DNA of 32,513 nucleotides. It comes from an uncultured Acidobacteriota bacterium. Lineage in GTDB: Bacteria; Acidobacteriota; UBA6911; RPQK01; JAJDTT01. Shown here piece by piece: positions 1 through 6,361 of the stretch. The translations under genes and the position numbers were made by a program. The notes beneath the pieces were generated by a model. That model saw nothing but the letters and a program-made list of their open reading frames with translations. It was not told where the DNA came from and searched no databases. The stretch spans positions 1 to 32,513 of the forward strand of contig CATOST010000001.1 in assembly GCA_951812665.1 (NCBI GenBank), in the 5' to 3' direction. Every line of letters begins with the position of its first letter. The first letter of the stretch is position 1.

Positions 1-13
1 CCTTGACAGCCAT
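1..13 (-). CDS. Start of a probable CysO/MoaD/ThiS-like sulfur carrier (partial)
   Basis: Only the first four codons (Met-Ala-Val-Lys) lie in the window; the gene continues past its left edge on the minus strand. A strong ribosome binding site (AGGAGG, 20-25) sits six bases before the ATG at 13-11, so a real gene starts here. It follows a CysM-type synthase and a JAMM peptidase. In actinobacteria that pair is completed by the sulfur carrier CysO, whose C-terminal thiocarboxylate donates sulfur, and such proteins often begin Met-Ala-Val. The identity is inferred from context only. A MoeB/ThiF-like activating enzyme would be the main alternative. Confidence 0.4.
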
Positions 14-19
14 GGCTTA

Positions 20-25
20 CCTCCT
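20..25 (-). promoter_or_regulatory. Ribosome binding site AGGAGG
   Basis: A perfect Shine-Dalgarno core on the minus strand, six bases before the ATG at 13-11. It is the main evidence for the partial gene leaving the window. Confidence 0.7.
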
Positions 26-44
26 AGTCGGAAACGAACAGATC

Positions 45-476
45 TCAATCTCCCTGGGGTTCCAATTTCCATTCTTCCGGCTCGAAGCCGGAACGGTCTT
101 CCATCAACAGCCAGGACAATATTTCCGCCGTCTTACCCTGGCGCACCGACGCGATCAGGTACGAGTACCAGGGCCAGGCATGGTCCCGATCATATCGGGA
201 CGGGCGCGCCGGCACATCGGGGTGGCTGTGAAAATAACCCAGAATCTCCAACTCGACTCCCCGGAGCCGCCTTTCCCACTCCAGCAGGAACTCGGGCGCG
301 ATCAGGTAGCGATTGGCGGCACTGTCGCTCCTCTGGTTCCGCGCCTCCACCACCTGGGAAACCCGCTTGAGCCCGTTGCCCGCCGAGCCGACCAGGAGTC
401 CGCAGCACTCGTGCGGATAGGTCTTCTCGGCAATAGCTTTGATGCGCTCCAGATCCTCCGGTTTCAAAAAGAGCAT
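45..476 (-). CDS. mec: JAMM/Mov34 metallopeptidase, Mec-like (CysO-cysteine hydrolase)
   Basis: A 143-residue zinc peptidase of the JAMM (MPN+) family. The signature is complete: Glu23 in HECCG, then His83-Ser-His85-Pro, Ser93 and Asp96 with the usual HxHPx7SxxD spacing. The family cleaves isopeptide-like bonds, and small bacterial members next to cysM (Mec) release cysteine from the CysO-cysteine adduct. The ATG at 476 is preferred over a TTG one codon upstream because it overlaps the cysM stop by one base (TGATG), which favours translational coupling. The downstream gene looks like the sulfur carrier. Function is inferred from motif plus context; no signal peptide is seen, so it should be cytosolic. 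Confidence 0.85.
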   Translation of the reverse strand: MLFLKPEDLERIKAIAEKTYPHECCGLLVGSAGNGLKRVSQVVEARNQRSDSAANRYLIAPEFLLEWERRLRGVELEILGYFHSHPDVPARPSRYDRDHAWPWYSYLIASVRQGKTAEILSWLLMEDRSGFEPEEWKLEPQGD

Positions 477-1399
477 CAATCACTCTCCCAGAACGCCTCT
501 GAGAGGTATTTGTCTCCCGCATCCGGGAATATGGCTACGATGACGCCGTGATCCAGGGTCCGTGCGATCTCCAGCGCCGCCGCCATGGCCGCCCCCGCGG
601 AGATCCCCGCGAAGATGCCCTCCTCCCGGGCCAACCTCAGGACCAGCTGCTGCCCCGCTTCGGTGGATACCTCCATATTCAGGTCGGCCAGATTCGGATC
701 GTAGATGGAGGGAACCAGCGCCGTGGGCATGTGCTTGAGACCCTCCAGACCATGGAAGGGAGAATCGGGCATGAAGGAGATGGCCTGAATCCGCGGATTC
801 AGCTCCTTGAGCCGGCGGGTCGATCCAACGAAGGTTCCACTGGTTCCCAGACCCGCCACGAAGTGGGTGATCCCGCCGTTCGTCTGCCGGTAGATCTCCA
901 TTGCCGTGGTCTCGTAGTGGGCCCTCCAGTTGGCGTCATTGCTGTACTGGTCCGGGTAGAAATACTGTTCCGGAGACTCCTGGTAGAGTCGGCGGATCTC
1001 CCGGATAGCCCCGTCGGAACCCTCCAGCGGATTGGTCAGGCGAATCTTGGCCCCATAGGCCCGCAGAATCTTCTTCCGTTCGATGCTGGCGTTGGCTGGC
1101 ATGGCCAACAGGACATCGTAACCCCGGGCGGCTGCGATCATGGCGTAGGCGATCCCGGTGTTGCCGCTGGTGGAATCGATGAGCGTGCGCCCCGGCCGCA
1201 GCAACCCCTGCTCCTCCGCCGTCCGGATCATGTTGTAGGCGGCCCGGTCCTTGACCGATCCGCCCGGGTTGAATCCTTCCAGCTTCGCCAGGATGCGGAC
1301 CCGGCCGGGAGGCAGAATCCGCCGGATCTCGACCAGCGGCGTGTTGCCGATCCGATTCAGCAGACTCTCTTCCGACTCGACTGCCAGCTCGACTTCCAT
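476..1399 (-). CDS. cysM: PLP-dependent cysteine synthase, CysM type
   Basis: A 307-residue fold-type II PLP enzyme. Lys50 in GGSVKDR forms the internal aldimine, STSGNTG (about 76-82) is the substrate loop, and GLGTSGT binds the PLP phosphate. The C-terminal part (EGIFAGISAGA, then DAGDKYLS) reads like the CysO-dependent CysM of mycobacteria, which uses O-phosphoserine and thiocarboxylated CysO. By eye, the Arg used there for phosphate recognition falls where this protein has Lys in GLKHM, so the acceptor is not certain; O-acetylserine plus sulfide is the alternative. It starts 18 bases after the Rrf2 gene and overlaps the JAMM peptidase start, so the three are one operon. A GAGGAG lies over the rrf2 stop, but the nearest upstream site is weak. 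Confidence 0.88.
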   Translation of the reverse strand: MEVELAVESEESLLNRIGNTPLVEIRRILPPGRVRILAKLEGFNPGGSVKDRAAYNMIRTAEEQGLLRPGRTLIDSTSGNTGIAYAMIAAARGYDVLLAMPANASIERKKILRAYGAKIRLTNPLEGSDGAIREIRRLYQESPEQYFYPDQYSNDANWRAHYETTAMEIYRQTNGGITHFVAGLGTSGTFVGSTRRLKELNPRIQAISFMPDSPFHGLEGLKHMPTALVPSIYDPNLADLNMEVSTEAGQQLVLRLAREEGIFAGISAGAAMAAALEIARTLDHGVIVAIFPDAGDKYLSEAFWESD

Positions 1400-1417
1400 G
1401 AGTCCCGTACGCGCTCC

Positions 1418-1834
1418 TCAGATATGGTAAACCAGGACCCGGTCATCCTGGATCTTGCGGCGAACCAGATCCTCGACGGTGATGGATCTGAGCTTGGCCA
1501 CGAACTCCTGTTCGATCTCCTGCCAGACCTTGTACAAGACGCAACTCGGCTTCACCCTGGAATCGAGCAGGGTCACGTCTCCCTCCACTGCTTCCAGAAT
1601 CCGGGCCAGACTGATCTCTCGGGCCGGACAGGCCAGTTTGTACCCTCCCGCGGCTCCGCGGACACTCTCGACCATGCCCGCTTTCTTGAGCTGATTCAGA
1701 ATCTGCTCCAGGAACCTCAACGGAATGTCCTGCCTCCCGGCCAGCTCGCGGGCCTGCACGCGAGTCGTTGCCGGGTGCAGCGCCAGCTCGAAGATGGCCA
1801 GGATAGCGTAGTCGGCCCGCGCCGTGATCTTCAT
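1418..1834 (-). CDS. Rrf2-family transcriptional regulator, CymR-like
   Basis: A 138-residue Rrf2 protein: N-terminal MKITARADYAI, a winged helix-turn-helix across about residues 10-65, and the family wing GAAGGYKL. It lacks the three-cysteine cluster of IscR/NsrR. Only one cysteine (in KPSCVLYK) lies in that loop, so an iron-sulfur cluster is unlikely. This matches CymR, the cysteine-metabolism repressor of Firmicutes, which has the same length and works through CysK. Being the first gene of a cysteine operon supports autoregulation by cysteine status. RBS GGAG lies 6 bases before the ATG. Family is certain; the CymR-like role is inference. Confidence 0.88.
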   Translation of the reverse strand: MKITARADYAILAIFELALHPATTRVQARELAGRQDIPLRFLEQILNQLKKAGMVESVRGAAGGYKLACPAREISLARILEAVEGDVTLLDSRVKPSCVLYKVWQEIEQEFVAKLRSITVEDLVRRKIQDDRVLVYHI

Positions 1835-1844
1835 TGAATCTCCA

Positions 1845-1870
1845 CAATCCCTACCGAATTAGTCAACTTT
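1845..1870 (-). promoter_or_regulatory. Candidate Rrf2 operator and -35 element
   Basis: Read on the minus strand just upstream of the regulator, this stretch contains GTTGACTAATTCGG then TAGGGATTG. It resembles the imperfect palindromes bound by Rrf2 proteins (GTTGAC-A/T-rich-GGGAAT type) and includes a TTGACT -35-like hexamer at 1866-1861. A good -10 is not obvious. It is the likely control point for rrf2-cysM-mec. Confidence 0.35.
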
Positions 1871-1935
1871 CGCCGGCATTATGGGATTGCCTCAGAGATG
1901 ATGTCAAGATTTTGCCGGGTGGTGAGGACCTCCCG

Positions 1936-2775
1936 TCAACAGGTCACGAACTCGACGTCCGGCCGGTGGGGAATCAGGCCGGCAGAGTAACCGCGGTCCA
2001 GGAAGAGGCGGACGGCCCGGCGCCCTTCCTGGCCGTAGCTGAGGGTGCGCTGGTTGACGTACATCCCGACGAACTGGTCGCCCTGGCGACGGCCCAGCCC
2101 CCTGCCAAAACTCAGAGCGTAGTCCAGGGCCTGGTCCCGATGCTCCAGGGCATAGCGGATGCTTTCCTTCAAGAGCCGGCAGACCTGGTGGATCCGTTCC
2201 CTTCCCAGATCCCTTCGGATCACGTTCCCCCCCAGAGGAAGGGGAAGACCGGTGCTCTGGTTCCACCATCGGCCCAGGTCCACGACACAGTGCAGGCCCA
2301 GACTCTCGTACAGCAGTTGGCCCTCGTGGATGATCAGACCCGCATCCACCTCTCCAGCCTGAACGGCGGGAATGATCCGGTCGAAGTCCATCACCCGGTA
2401 TCGGAGATTGGGCTCCAACAGCTTGAGCGCCAGGAGGGCGGAGGTCCTCTCGCCTGGCGCCGCCACCAGCAGCTTTGAGATCCGTTCCGCGTCGATCGGT
2501 TCCCGAGCGACCAGAACCGGTCCGTAGCCTTCTCCCATGCTGGCGCCGCTGTCCAGGAGCGCATAGCGATCGGCGAGATAGGCATAGGCATGGATGCTCA
2601 CCGCCGTCACCTCGTAGCGGCCTACCCTGGCATCTTGATTCAAGCTCTCGATGTCCTTGAGTTCGTGCACGAATTGGAGTCCGCCCGTGTCCATGGCGCC
2701 GGTGGCCAACGCGTAGAACATGAAAGCGTCGTCGCTGTCGGGACTGTGAGCTACGTGAACAACCTGATCTGTCAC
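1936..2775 (-). CDS. MqnA/MqnD-family protein (1,4-dihydroxy-6-naphthoate synthase-like)
   Basis: A 279-residue protein with the periplasmic-binding-like fold of MqnA/MqnD. The N-terminus (HSPDSDDAFMFYAL, about 10-23) corresponds to the MqnD SPCPNDTF-type motif, followed by the conserved EVTAVSIHAYAYL block and GASMGEGYGPV (about 77-87). MqnD acts late in the futalosine route to menaquinone, cleaving cyclic dehypoxanthine futalosine. A GTG start at 2775 is chosen because AGGAG lies seven bases upstream and the conserved domain begins at once; the 68 upstream residues are low-complexity Arg-rich and not family-like. No other mqn gene is nearby, so an orphan relative with another substrate is possible. 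There is no signal peptide. Confidence 0.75.
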   Translation of the reverse strand: MTDQVVHVAHSPDSDDAFMFYALATGAMDTGGLQFVHELKDIESLNQDARVGRYEVTAVSIHAYAYLADRYALLDSGASMGEGYGPVLVAREPIDAERISKLLVAAPGERTSALLALKLLEPNLRYRVMDFDRIIPAVQAGEVDAGLIIHEGQLLYESLGLHCVVDLGRWWNQSTGLPLPLGGNVIRRDLGRERIHQVCRLLKESIRYALEHRDQALDYALSFGRGLGRRQGDQFVGMYVNQRTLSYGQEGRRAVRLFLDRGYSAGLIPHRPDVEFVTC

Positions 2776-2833
2776 TGAGGATCTCCTGTTCCGCCGGCCG
2801 TTCGGCCCCGGCTGGCACCGTCGAGAGGCCGCA

Positions 2834-3556
2834 CTATAGCAAAAATGAAATGATGTCCTGCAAGTCCTCGACGCGATGCTCGGCGCGGCCCACCCAACGT
2901 CGTCCGGGATCGTAAAGAAGAGCCTGCAGACCGGACGCTCGTCCCGCGTCGTAGTCCTCCGCCGGATGGTCTCCCACATGGAGGCACCGGCCCGGGACGG
3001 ACCCGGCCTGCCGGATCACCCTCCGGAACATCGCTTCCTCCGGTTTGGCATGAGGTGACTCGGAGGAAACTGAAACCAGATCGAAGAATTGCCGGATTTC
3101 CAACGCCTTCAGGACCGAGTCGATCCGGCTGTCGAAGTTGGAGATGATACCCAGGTTTCGCCCCTGGAGCTTGAGGCGGCCCAGGACCCGCCGGCATCCT
3201 GGCTCCAGTTCCCAGGCAGCGTCCGTGGCGAAGAGATCGAAGACCGATTCGAAAAAACCGTCGAACCGGGGGAATGGCCCCAGGTTCCGGAAGGTCTCGC
3301 GAACCACCTCTCTCCACCACTCCTTCTGGGCGGTTTCTCCGGATCTTTCGGCCAGGGGAGATGCCGTCTGAACCTTCCGAAAGGCTCGCTTGAAGGCACG
3401 GTCGATGCGAACGGTCCCGGCCCGGTCCCCGGCGTCCCGGAAGCCGTGGCGGGACGCTTCCCGACCGTAGATTGCTCCAACCGAACCGCGGACCCGAAAC
3501 AAGGTTCCCACCGCGTCGAAGAACACCCACTGTATCTTCCAGGGCGGACCCATCAT
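2834..3556 (-). CDS. HAD-superfamily hydrolase (subfamily IA, REG-2/HDHD3-like)
   Basis: About 240 residues with all four HAD motifs: I FFDAVGTLF (nucleophile Asp14), II IISNFDSR (about 137-144), III Lys171 in AKPEEAMF, IV HVGDHPAEDYDGA-like (about 193-204). A helical cap lies between motifs I and II. The second Asp of the usual DxD is Val16, as in HDHD3/REG-2-like proteins, which weakens a simple phosphatase call. The ATG at 3556 (or the next codon) is preferred over a GTG at 3628 that would overlap the upstream hydrolase; neither has a strong ribosome binding site. It sits between the metallo-beta-lactamase gene and the MqnD-like gene and is probably co-transcribed. Substrate unknown. Confidence 0.8.
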   Translation of the reverse strand: MMGPPWKIQWVFFDAVGTLFRVRGSVGAIYGREASRHGFRDAGDRAGTVRIDRAFKRAFRKVQTASPLAERSGETAQKEWWREVVRETFRNLGPFPRFDGFFESVFDLFATDAAWELEPGCRRVLGRLKLQGRNLGIISNFDSRIDSVLKALEIRQFFDLVSVSSESPHAKPEEAMFRRVIRQAGSVPGRCLHVGDHPAEDYDAGRASGLQALLYDPGRRWVGRAEHRVEDLQDIISFLL

Positions 3557-3602
3557 TTGCAGCCGGAAGCGGTAGTTGCTTCGGAGTTGTTGCCTGTTCT
3601 GA

Positions 3603-4265
3603 CTAAAAGCCGACGGGACGGGCCGCACCCGTCAGGAACGGGTTGTAGAGTCGCTCCTCACCCACCGTGGTCACGGGTCCGTGGCCCGGATACAGGATGG
3701 TGTCGTCTCCCAGGGGAAGGATCCGGTTTCGAATGGTCTCGATCAGGACGTCGTAGGACGACGAGGGCAGATCGGTCCGGCCGATGGATCCCTGAAACAC
3801 CGTGTCCCCGCAGAACAGGTGATTCTCCACCTGCAGCGAGACGCTGCCCGGGGAGTGGCCGGGCGTGTGATGCACGCGAATCCGCAGACAATCCAGGCTC
3901 AACGTCTGTCCCTCCTCCAGGACGTCGGTCGGCGGCGGCGCTGGATCGCAAGTGAGCCCGAACCAATAGCCCCATTCGGGCAGAGCGTCGTAGATGGATC
4001 GATCCTCAGGGTGCAGGTAGATGGGGATTCCCCACTCTTCCACCACTTGTCCGACTCCCGTGATGTGATCCACGTGGGCATGGGTCAGCACCACGGCGAT
4101 CAAGCTGAGGCGGCGCTCCCGAATCCGGGCCAGAAGGCGCGAAGCCTCGTCCCCGGGATCGATGTAGATGGCGTTTCCGGTGGCCGGACAGGACAGGATA
4201 TAGCCGTTCTTGAAGAACGGTCCCACTCCGTCCGACTCGATCTCGAAGGTGCTCACAACGCGCAT
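3603..4265 (-). CDS. MBL-fold metallohydrolase, YcbL/glyoxalase II-like
   Basis: A 220-residue metallo-beta-lactamase-fold hydrolase. The dinuclear metal site is complete: THAHVDH (61-67), His136 in HTPGHSPG, Asp154 in CGDTVF and His195 in YPGHGP. GRTD (162-165) and the short length fit the YcbL/type-II glyoxalase group, which hydrolyses S-lactoylglutathione-like thioesters. The ATG at 4265 is chosen because the family domain starts directly after it; the reading frame stays open upstream without family resemblance. The HAD gene starts about 46 bases after its stop. Exact substrate cannot be told from sequence. Confidence 0.85.
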   Translation of the reverse strand: MRVVSTFEIESDGVGPFFKNGYILSCPATGNAIYIDPGDEASRLLARIRERRLSLIAVVLTHAHVDHITGVGQVVEEWGIPIYLHPEDRSIYDALPEWGYWFGLTCDPAPPPTDVLEEGQTLSLDCLRIRVHHTPGHSPGSVSLQVENHLFCGDTVFQGSIGRTDLPSSSYDVLIETIRNRILPLGDDTILYPGHGPVTTVGEERLYNPFLTGAARPVGF

Positions 4266-4398
4266 ATTCTCAGCCTCAAGAACCCGCAGGTCAACTCGGC
4301 CGCCGCCGGTCCATCTTCGGTCGTCGTCATTCAGGACTCGAACCATCCCCAACGGCACCCGCAGGAATGGATTCAGGAGTCCCGGCCGGACAAGCAGT

Positions 4399-4842
4399 TC
4401 ACACGAGTGGATTGAGGGTTGCGAGCCCTTCCCTGGTGGCGGCGTCGCAAAGACGAGTGTCTGCACAGACGAACGTCAGCGGCGGAGGTGTACTGTGACG
4501 GATCGTCAGGCATCCGGCGAGTTGGAGGGCATCCATGGTTCTGAGCGCATGCGAATCGAGTAGCCGGGCGGCCTCCTCGATCACCGAAGTGGTCGGCTGC
4601 ACCAGAAAATTCGACGATCCATCCTGCTCAATCCGTTCCAGGATCTGATTGGCGGCGGGTCCTAAGATATCTCCCTCTCGCTCTCGTCTTCGGATTGCCG
4701 ACCTTGATTCCAGCAACGTGATATCCAATATGACCAGATGGTCGCCGGCGAGGCCCTCCGCGATGTCGAGAACCGCAGCCGTTCCTTTCTCCTCGATGTA
4801 GAGCTTGATCAGCGCGCTGGTGTCGAAATAGTAGCTTGCCAT
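4399..4842 (-). CDS. PIN-domain ribonuclease (VapC-like toxin candidate)
   Basis: A 147-residue single PIN domain with the acidic residues of the VapC active site: Asp7 (YYFDTSALIKLY), Glu45 (TLLESRSA), Asp104 (TMDALQLA) and Asp128 (CADTRL). VapC toxins cleave tRNA, rRNA or other RNAs using Mg2+. The gene starts nine bases after the stop of a 224-residue unrecognised protein, the position normally held by a short VapB antitoxin. No short DNA-binding antitoxin gene is present. Family is certain; toxin activity and the partner relationship are inference. Confidence 0.85.
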   Translation of the reverse strand: MASYYFDTSALIKLYIEEKGTAAVLDIAEGLAGDHLVILDITLLESRSAIRRREREGDILGPAANQILERIEQDGSSNFLVQPTTSVIEEAARLLDSHALRTMDALQLAGCLTIRHSTPPPLTFVCADTRLCDAATREGLATLNPLV

Positions 4843-4851
4843 CGGCGCGCC

Positions 4852-5526
4852 TCAGTTCCGATCGTCCAGGACCGTATCCGAAATCGAGCCGCCACGAATT
4901 CGCACCGGGTTGAAGCGGGACATCTGAGCGGTGGCATCCGTCCGAAACCGCGGATGACTTCGATTCAGTCGGATCGCCGTCGTCGGATGCAACGGCGAGT
5001 TCGGATTGGGCACCCTCGAAGTTCGAATCAGTTGCTGCTTGATCGCACGATCAAGCAAGGACCGAACCGTCTCTGAATTCCCGGCCCATTCGTGGCCACA
5101 TTCGGCAACCAGAAACCGGTCCCGAAACCAGGTCAGACCCACAAACGGTCGGCGTGCTTCGGCCTTGGCGAGTTCTTCAAGAAGTTGGTCCATGGCCGTT
5201 TCCTGATCGGAACCTCCGACAGTTTCGCCGGCGATCCCAACGGGTTCGCGCCGAATTCCATGATCCTGAGGCTCTTCCACGGGTTCGAAATTTATCGTGA
5301 GTTCGCAGTTGCCTCCGTCGAAGTAGCTTGCCGAAGCCGTTTCTCGAACCTTCCGCCTCTTCCTTCCGCTCTCGGCCGCGTAGTAGACGGTCACCCTCGG
5401 TTTGTAGCCGAACATCGGCAGATGACGAAGCCCTTCCAGCTCGGAGGGCAACGCCAAGTCAGGCAGACTCGCCAAGCTCTCCTCGATCTGACGCTGCAAG
5501 TCCCTGATCCGCAATACCGTATCCAT
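4852..5526 (-). CDS. Unrecognised 224-residue protein upstream of PIN gene
   Basis: I do not recognise this family. The N-terminal 100 residues contain a Leu-rich helix and predicted strands (PRVTVYYAAE, CELTINFEP). The middle is acidic and helical (about 110-125). The C-terminal part (about 128-195) has a helix rich in hydrophobics (SLLDRAIKQQLI) followed by a Pro-rich turn and HPTTAIRLNR, which could be a winged helix. The ATG at 5526 has a textbook RBS (AAGGAG, 5532-5537), so the start is firm. Nine bases separate it from the PIN gene. An AT-rich leader with a 9-bp inverted repeat precedes it. An atypical antitoxin that binds this operator is one reading; an unrelated passenger is another. 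Confidence 0.7.
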   Translation of the reverse strand: MDTVLRIRDLQRQIEESLASLPDLALPSELEGLRHLPMFGYKPRVTVYYAAESGRKRRKVRETASASYFDGGNCELTINFEPVEEPQDHGIRREPVGIAGETVGGSDQETAMDQLLEELAKAEARRPFVGLTWFRDRFLVAECGHEWAGNSETVRSLLDRAIKQQLIRTSRVPNPNSPLHPTTAIRLNRSHPRFRTDATAQMSRFNPVRIRGGSISDTVLDDRN

Positions 5527-5564
5527 GCGTTCTCCTTAGTTCCATATTTAAAATATAGATAGAT

Positions 5565-5593
5565 ATCTGATAATTATTTGAATTTTATCAGAT
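5565..5593. promoter_or_regulatory. Inverted repeat in AT-rich leader (candidate operator)
   Basis: Perfect 9-bp arms ATCTGATAA (5565-5573) and TTATCAGAT (5585-5593) with an 11-base spacer, 39-67 bases upstream of the start at 5526. The leader 5540-5600 is strikingly AT-rich compared with the surrounding GC-rich DNA. The geometry suits a dimeric repressor overlapping the promoter, as in autoregulated toxin-antitoxin operons. Confidence 0.5.
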
Positions 5594-5674
5594 CAATCTC
5601 TTCAAATCAGGACTTTCCCCGTTTTTTTGGGAGTTCGGGAGAACAGGGGAAGCAGGTATGAACCAGGATCACGA

Positions 5675-5812
5675 CGTAGGGGCACCCCTTGTGTGTGGGT
5701 GCCCGCTGTCGCCGCTTACTGTCCGGCGCAGGGAGGGCAACCACAAGGGTTGCCCCTACGTGCCCGGGGAGGGCGACCACAAGGGAGGGCGGCCACAAGG
5801 GTCGCCCCTACG
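5675..5812. repeat. Cluster of short palindromic intergenic repeats
   Basis: Four related units lie in tandem between genes: 5675-5704, 5731-5760, a shorter copy at 5770-5785, and 5787-5812. The shared pattern is GGGCRACCACAAGG followed by GGYYGCCCCTACG, so each full unit folds on itself (GGGCAACC/GGTTGCCC, GGGCGGCC-like/GGTCGCCC). The first unit is a GGGCACCC variant in opposite orientation. Such units are scattered through intergenic DNA in many environmental genomes. No reading frame is supported here. Confidence 0.7.
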
Positions 5813-5847
5813 TATGATGCAAATTTTTTAGGCCCGCAGGGCCGCAG

Positions 5848-6258
5848 TCAACTCGACCGCCGCCGGATCGCATCCAGCTTGTAGCCCCTCCCACGCAGGG
5901 TCTGGATCCGTTTTCCCGCCTTGCCCAGCTTCTTCCGGAGCCGTCCCACGTGGGTATCCACTGTCCGCTCGCCCCCCTGGTAGTCCTCTCCCCAGGCCGC
6001 GTCCAGCAGTTGACGGCGGCTCAGAGTCCGGCCCGCGTTTCGCAACAGGCAAACCAGAAGATTGTATTCGGTGAGAGTCAGGCGGAGCACGCGTCGTCCG
6101 GCCCGGGCCGTAAACTGCTCCAGATCCACGGAAATGCCCCCGGCACGGATGACTTCAGGAGACATGGAAGTCCGTGCCGAAGGTCCGGCATGGCAGCCGG
6201 AGGAACGATGCGCCGGCCCTTGCGACGGAGGAGCACTTTCGTGCCCGCCCGTCGTCAT
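5848..6258 (-). CDS. OmpR/PhoB-type winged-helix protein lacking a receiver domain
   Basis: The C-terminal about 95 residues are a clear Trans_reg_C winged helix: LTLTEYNLLVCLLRNAGRT, then RRQLLDAAW, then RTVDTHVGRLRKKLG and RGRGYKL. These carry the recognition helix and wing of OmpR/PhoB regulators. No receiver domain precedes it. Only about 100 bases separate the chosen ATG (6258) from the stop of the upstream gene at 6362, too little for the usual 120 residues, and the intervening residues are low-complexity. The ATG at 6165 is an alternative; neither start has a good ribosome binding site. It is either a stand-alone DNA-binding protein or the remnant of a truncated response regulator. No sensor kinase is nearby. 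Confidence 0.75.
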   Translation of the reverse strand: MTTGGHESAPPSQGPAHRSSGCHAGPSARTSMSPEVIRAGGISVDLEQFTARAGRRVLRLTLTEYNLLVCLLRNAGRTLSRRQLLDAAWGEDYQGGERTVDTHVGRLRKKLGKAGKRIQTLRGRGYKLDAIRRRSS

Positions 6259-6361
6259 CCGACAGAATATGAACGATGCATAACGCCCCGGGGCGCGATT
6301 CAGCGCCCTTCGAACCTCGCGAAAGCTCTTGTCCCGTCTCCATGGTTGCCATCCTGCAGCT

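Noticed and set aside
5829..5844. GGCCCGCAGGGCC hairpin next to a T-run as a terminator
   Set aside because: For the minus-strand gene the hairpin is followed by A residues rather than T, so the orientation is wrong for intrinsic termination.
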